Positions 1 through 6,020 of a DNA stretch of 6,020 bases are shown here, in pieces. The notes under the pieces were generated by a model. The model was not told where the DNA came from. It saw only the letters and a program-made list of their open reading frames with translations, and did not search any database. The stretch covers positions 1-6,020 of the forward strand of contig DIMZ01000098.1 in the NCBI GenBank assembly GCA_002425825.1, written 5' to 3'. Numbering within the stretch: position 1 is the first letter of the stretch; each line of letters opens with the position of its first letter. The position numbers and the translations under genes are program-made. Source of the stretch: Cloacimonetes bacterium UBA5553. GTDB taxonomy: Bacteria > Cloacimonadota > Cloacimonadia > Cloacimonadales > Cloacimonadaceae.

Positions 1-119
1 GCACAGGTGGTCAAGTCCTTTCCGCTCAATATGATAAGAAATATCAATGTCTCGAAAACGTTCAGACTGAATCCGAGCTTACCATAATCGCAAGCCGTAC
101 AATACCATGCAAAATCCAA
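1..119. other. Left flank, no supportable gene
   Basis: No gene can be called here. On the plus strand a frame is open from the edge (position 3) to a TAA at 126-128 and could be the last 41 codons of a gene starting outside the window. I do not recognise the peptide, and its stop lies inside the first repeat copy. On the minus strand a frame is open from about 360 to the left edge and contains a CxxC pair (WYCTACDYG), but it runs through the repeats and has no convincing start or ribosome binding site. Neither has enough support to be called coding. Together with the repeat array and the promoter, this makes up the 462-base stretch without a gene. Confidence 0.3.
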
Positions 120-347
120 TTGAAATAATCGTGATATTTTCTCTCGATCCAGCCCTGTATTATCAGTTTGTGAGCAAGAAATCAATAACTTGTTCCGCTG
201 ATTTGGCTTAGAAACTCCGTTTGAAATAATCGTGAAATTCCATTTGAAAAAATCGTGATATCGTTTTGAAAAAATCGTGATATCGCAGGCCAGCAAAAAC
301 GCCGAATTGAAAAAATGGTGATACGATTTGAAAAAATAAGTGAGAAC
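120..347 (+). repeat. Six-copy short direct-repeat array with phased A-tracts
   Basis: Six same-direction copies of a roughly 19-bp unit, consensus TTGAAAAAATCGTGATATC, start at 120, 221, 244, 266, 307 and 328. Copies 3 and 4 (244-262, 266-284) are identical. Copies 1 and 2 have TTGAAATAATCGTGA with small changes after it. Copy 5 carries ATGGTGATACG and copy 6 is degenerate (ATAAGTGAGAAC). Start-to-start distances are 101, 23, 22, 41 and 21 bp, so the last four copies lie close to multiples of two helical turns. Each of copies 3-6 contains an A6 tract. The array ends 46 bp before the -35 box of the operon promoter. The repeats have no stop codons on the minus strand, which creates spurious reading frames there. 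Function is unknown: it could be a regulator-binding array, intrinsically curved DNA, or a dispersed intergenic repeat. Confidence 0.85.
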
Positions 348-393
348 GCATAGCAGCACCAATAAACGGCAGATGCTGGGGATGCCATTTTGC

Positions 394-421
394 TTGACAC
401 ATTCAGCAGGCATAATATAAT
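394..421 (+). promoter_or_regulatory. Sigma-70-type promoter for the DUF1838-obg-dprA operon
   Basis: A perfect TTGACA (394-399) and a perfect TATAAT (416-421) are separated by 16 bp. Transcription would start near 428, giving a leader of about 35 nt before the ATG at 463. It is the only strong promoter seen upstream of four closely packed genes. The consensus match is seen; activity, and use by this organism's housekeeping sigma factor, is inferred. Confidence 0.75.
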
Positions 422-448
422 ACCGCAAAGTGCATAAAATATTGTTCC

Positions 449-456
449 AAGGCGGG
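449..456 (+). promoter_or_regulatory. Ribosome binding site deciding the ATG start at 463
   Basis: The purine-rich AAGGCGGG lies 6 nt before the ATG at 463. The alternative in-frame GTG at 430 would add 11 residues, sits almost on the predicted transcription start, and would put charged and polar residues ahead of an otherwise ideal signal peptide. The ATG at 463 is therefore preferred. Confidence 0.7.
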
Positions 457-462
457 TTTATA

Positions 463-1338
463 ATGCGTGTATCCTTACTTTTTCTGGTGATTTCCCTACT
501 GTGGATATCGCCCATGCTTGCGCAAAGCATCGATCTTAGCCGTCCCAAAGATTATCTGGATGCCTTCATGCGCATCCGTGGCACTGCAGATGGCAGCGTT
601 AGTTTATATCATTGGACGGGAAGCATATACAGTTTTATACCTGGAGAGAAGCGTTTGGAATTGATGGCATTTGAAGGTTTTAACATTGCCAAAACCATCC
701 CTACCGAAGCCGGGTTTAAGCTTTTAACCCGTGAGGCAGCCTTTTACAAAGATCATCGTAGCGGAGAGATACTGGAAACCTGGCGCAATCCCCTTACCAA
801 CAGCGATGTAAAGGTAGTGCACATCTGGAACGACCCAGTGAATCAAGACATGGATTTTGGTGCCGAGATGCTCCCTTATGCCAGACAAATATTGCCCTCC
901 ACCGATTTGGGCAATCAGCTCGCCTTTCACATGGACATCTTTCCTTTTTACGCCAGTCCACTACCTCGCAGGGAATTTGGTGAATACTCTCAAAGCGACA
1001 CCTATCAGGCTGCGGAGTTCTTTCAGTTCTTTGTTAACAAGCAAGATGTGCTAAATCCCGCGCTTAGCTCAGTTCCCGCCACCACGTCCTGGCACCGCAT
1101 CAGCCCCTGGATGCCCTTTATGAAGATGGGTGACCGTGCCGGTTCACTGGTATTTGTTTGCCGCGGCAGAAAGCTTGAAGGCGGTTTTGATGCACTACCC
1201 AAACATATAAAAGACTATGTGATGGCTAATAAGCCAGAGTATGCCGCTCCACCGGAAGAATGGAGCGAGCCCAACGAAACAAGCTGGACTTACTTTAAGA
1301 AGCTCTGGGAACAGGGCATGATTGACCCCAAACAATAG
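463..1338 (+). CDS. Secreted DUF1838-family protein
   Basis: A 291-residue protein with an N-terminal Sec-type signal peptide (residues 1-20, hydrophobic core LLFLVISLLWI, predicted cut MLA|QS). The mature part resembles the DUF1838 family, whose biochemical function I do not know to be established. Recalled family hallmarks visible here are the FEGFNIAK segment (70-77), the block LLTREAAFYKD followed by SGEILETWRNP (87-110), VVHIWNDPVN (118-127), and the C-terminal signature WHRISPWMPFMKMG with VCRGRKLEGGF (210-242). The length fits a complete single-domain member. It is the first gene of the operon, and the next start lies 8 nt after its stop. The family call rests on motif memory, not a search. 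The product is probably periplasmic or extracellular; no catalytic residues can be assigned. It is followed by a gene for another exported protein, so the two may act together at the cell surface, but this is only inferred. Confidence 0.8.
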   Translation: MRVSLLFLVISLLWISPMLAQSIDLSRPKDYLDAFMRIRGTADGSVSLYHWTGSIYSFIPGEKRLELMAFEGFNIAKTIPTEAGFKLLTREAAFYKDHRSGEILETWRNPLTNSDVKVVHIWNDPVNQDMDFGAEMLPYARQILPSTDLGNQLAFHMDIFPFYASPLPRREFGEYSQSDTYQAAEFFQFFVNKQDVLNPALSSVPATTSWHRISPWMPFMKMGDRAGSLVFVCRGRKLEGGFDALPKHIKDYVMANKPEYAAPPEEWSEPNETSWTYFKKLWEQGMIDPKQ

Positions 1339-1346
1339 GAGACATT

Positions 1347-4937
<3,591 letters not shown>

Positions 4938-4973
4938 AACTGCAAGGATGCAAGCTTCAGGGCACTACTGATA

Positions 4974-5813
4974 TTAGTAATAGTACAAGCTTCTATTTTC
5001 GCTGCCGGTTTGCTTGCCGTTTCTTTCTGTTATCTTACTTATCCAGTTTCCGTTTTCGTCGTAGGTGTAGCGGTAGGTAAGATTATAGCTGCTGTTATTG
5101 GCGTAGTCGCTAACCTTTTTTTCTACTAGGTTAGCATGCTCATCGTATGTGTTCTGGCATTTATAGGTAGTAGTTTTCTCCTGGATAATCTGTTCTTCGC
5201 TAATGAGGTTTTGGGCATTGAATTTATATTTGAACATGCGGATAAGCTTCTTATTAGGCTCGTAGGTGGATTTTTCTATGTTGTTTCCCGCTTTGTCGTA
5301 GGTATATGAAATGTAATGGCTAAGCTTGCCGTCTTTACCGAAGTAGTTTTCCTTTATAGCTTTTCCTGCAGCATCGTAAGTGTATTCTACAGCAGTGCTG
5401 GGTTTGTTGTAAAAGTCATGCGCTTGCTTGCGGCTTAGCTGCCCTGAAGCATTGTAGGTGTAGTAATAATAGGTGGTGTTACTTAGCGAATATTCCTTGT
5501 GCTTAATCACTTGTCCGGCATCGTTGTAATCGTAATAATCGCCACTGGTTACAAAGCCGTTGTCGATAGTTATCTCATGTGCAAGCAGGTTGTGGTTATC
5601 GTCGTAAACATAGCCGTATTCTTCGCTGGCATAGTTCTCGTCACCGCGCCAGCCTTGAATAATATAGCCCTGTTGATCAAATACAAATACCTCTGCATCG
5701 GTGATTATGCTTTCCACCATGCCCTTCAATCCCATTTGTTGCCAGTCGTTCTGCGCACCGCACAGAAAGGTTAATGCCATTAATACCATTAAACTTAAGT
5801 ATGCTTTTTTCAA
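4974..5813 (-). CDS. Secreted YD/RHS-like repeat protein
   Basis: A 279-residue exported protein on the minus strand, convergent with dprA (36 bp between the stops). The start is TTG at 5811-5813. It is supported by TGAGGT 7-8 nt upstream and by an ideal signal peptide beginning MKKAYLSL, with predicted cut CGA|QN after residue 20. The Cys at 18 does not fit a lipobox. From residue about 66 almost the whole protein is tandem YD-type repeats with core Y-x-Y-[DN]-x-x-G-[NQK]. Core tyrosines (or the equivalent Phe) fall at 70, 96, 120, 146, 172, 198, 223 and 251, about 26 residues apart. Clear examples are YTYDAAGK (144-151), YTYDKAGN (170-177) and YTYDENGN (249-256). RHS/YD repeats in larger proteins form beta shells or filaments. 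This one is short, has no toxin or transmembrane domain, and ends SLYYY. It is probably periplasmic or surface-located; function unknown. Its own promoter and TTG start suggest regulation separate from the operon. Confidence 0.88.
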   Translation of the reverse strand: MKKAYLSLMVLMALTFLCGAQNDWQQMGLKGMVESIITDAEVFVFDQQGYIIQGWRGDENYASEEYGYVYDDNHNLLAHEITIDNGFVTSGDYYDYNDAGQVIKHKEYSLSNTTYYYYTYNASGQLSRKQAHDFYNKPSTAVEYTYDAAGKAIKENYFGKDGKLSHYISYTYDKAGNNIEKSTYEPNKKLIRMFKYKFNAQNLISEEQIIQEKTTTYKCQNTYDEHANLVEKKVSDYANNSSYNLTYRYTYDENGNWISKITERNGKQTGSENRSLYYY

Positions 5814-5820
5814 AATCTTA

Positions 5821-5826
5821 ACCTCA
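5821..5826 (-). promoter_or_regulatory. Ribosome binding site deciding the TTG start
   Basis: Read on the minus strand this is TGAGGT, with its GAGG core 8 nt before the TTG at 5811-5813. The next in-frame ATG lies at codon 9, inside the hydrophobic core of the signal peptide, and would remove the positively charged MKK start. The TTG is therefore preferred. Confidence 0.7.
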
Positions 5827-5842
5827 TTGTTTAATCAAGATG

Positions 5843-5871
5843 AATATATTTCTCGACATTAATGCTGTCAA
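5843..5871 (-). promoter_or_regulatory. Sigma-70-type promoter for the YD-repeat gene
   Basis: On the minus strand a perfect TTGACA (5866-5871) is followed after 17 bp by TATATT (5843-5848). Transcription would start near 5836, giving a leader of about 23 nt before the TTG start. Spacing and boxes are near-consensus. Activity is inferred. Confidence 0.75.
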
Positions 5872-5883
5872 GTGCAAAAAACT

Positions 5884-6020
5884 GCAACTCATTCCTTTCA
5901 GATGTTTTGACCCCTAAACGACACCTCGAATATACAACTCACTGTCCCTTTAGATGTTTTGACCCCTAAACGACACATTGAATATGCAACTATCTCTGCC
6001 TTCAGATGTTTTGACCCCTA
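5884..6020. repeat. Imperfect tandem repeat array, 52-bp period, cut by window end
   Basis: Three units start at 5884, 5934 and 5986; the last is truncated by the window edge. The invariant core is 25 bp, beginning AGATGTTTTGACCCC and ending TAAACGACAC, at 5900-5924, 5952-5976 and 6004-6020 (partial). Cores are exactly 52 bp apart. The linkers between cores are also related: GAATAT, CAACT and a pyrimidine-rich CCTT element recur, with 19 of 27 positions identical between the two complete linkers. The first unit begins 12 bp upstream of the -35 box of the YD-repeat gene, so the array could influence that promoter, or it could be a dispersed intergenic repeat. The true copy number is unknown because the array continues past the edge. 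Confidence 0.85.

Noticed and set aside
1..128. Plus-strand open tail (3-128) or minus-strand frame with a CxxC motif running off the left edge
   Set aside because: Both frames are open over the same bases, neither matches a family I know, and neither has a visible start or binding site. More sequence to the left would decide.
368..386. Hairpin GGCA...TGCC upstream of the operon promoter
   Set aside because: The stem is only 4 bp with an 11-nt loop and no proper T-run; too weak to call a terminator or operator.
182..402. Two overlapping minus-strand reading frames of 64 and 72 codons
   Set aside because: They are produced by the direct repeats, whose minus strand lacks stop codons. The peptides merely repeat ITIFS/SRFFQ-like strings and overlap the operon promoter.
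430..462. GTG start at 430 for the DUF1838 gene
   Set aside because: It lies within a few bases of the predicted transcription start, has no Shine-Dalgarno sequence, and would spoil the signal peptide. The ATG at 463 has a good binding site.
4938..4973. Bidirectional terminator between dprA and the convergent YD-repeat gene
   Set aside because: Only a 4-bp TGCA hairpin and a weak imperfect pairing around ACTACTGATATTAGTAATAGT are present, with no T-run on either strand. Termination here cannot be shown from sequence.
5754..5768. Lipoprotein signal (Cys at residue 18) in the YD-repeat protein
   Set aside because: The residues before Cys are TFL, not a lipobox of the L-[AST]-[GA]-C type. A signal peptidase I cut at CGA|QN fits better.
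5884..6020. CRISPR array reading of the right-edge repeats
   Set aside because: The core is 25 bp with a 52-bp period, and the two complete would-be spacers are identical at 19 of 27 positions, so they are not independent spacers. No cas gene is in view.

Overview
The window looks like the chromosome of a Gram-negative bacterium of the FCB group (Fibrobacterota-Chlorobiota-Bacteroidota and relatives). A Cloacimonadota-like lineage is my best guess, but the sequence does not prove it. Three things point this way. One secreted protein ends in a type IX-secretion-like C-terminal domain. All three exported proteins have a predicted signal-peptidase cut of the Ala|Gln type. The DprA has the AHGLD variant that I associate with Bacteroidota-like DprA proteins. 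There are no rRNA, tRNA, CRISPR, transposase or phage genes.

Layout: positions 1-462 hold no gene I can support. They contain six direct copies of a short TTGAAAAAATCGTGATATC-like repeat (120-347), followed by a strong sigma-70-type promoter (394-421). This promoter is placed to drive a compact four-gene rightward operon: a secreted DUF1838-family protein (463-1338), a secreted surface protein with a type IX-like sorting domain (1347-2822), the ribosome-assembly GTPase Obg (2836-3846, GTG start) and the DNA-processing protein DprA (3843-4937). The gaps are 8 nt, 13 nt and a 4-nt overlap, and no internal terminator was seen. Two housekeeping-type genes are thus transcribed behind two genes for exported proteins.

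Only 36 bp beyond dprA, a convergent gene on the minus strand (4974-5813) encodes a small secreted protein made almost entirely of about eight YD/RHS-like repeats. It has a TTG start with a good Shine-Dalgarno sequence and its own near-consensus promoter (5843-5871). Immediately upstream of that promoter, the right edge carries a second, unrelated repeat array (5884-6020) with a 52-bp period, cut off by the window end.

The genes are of conserved or broadly recognisable families. The least explained parts are the two intergenic repeat arrays, each lying just upstream of one of the two promoters. The left one has A-tracts in helical phase. The right one has a promoter-like element in each full unit.
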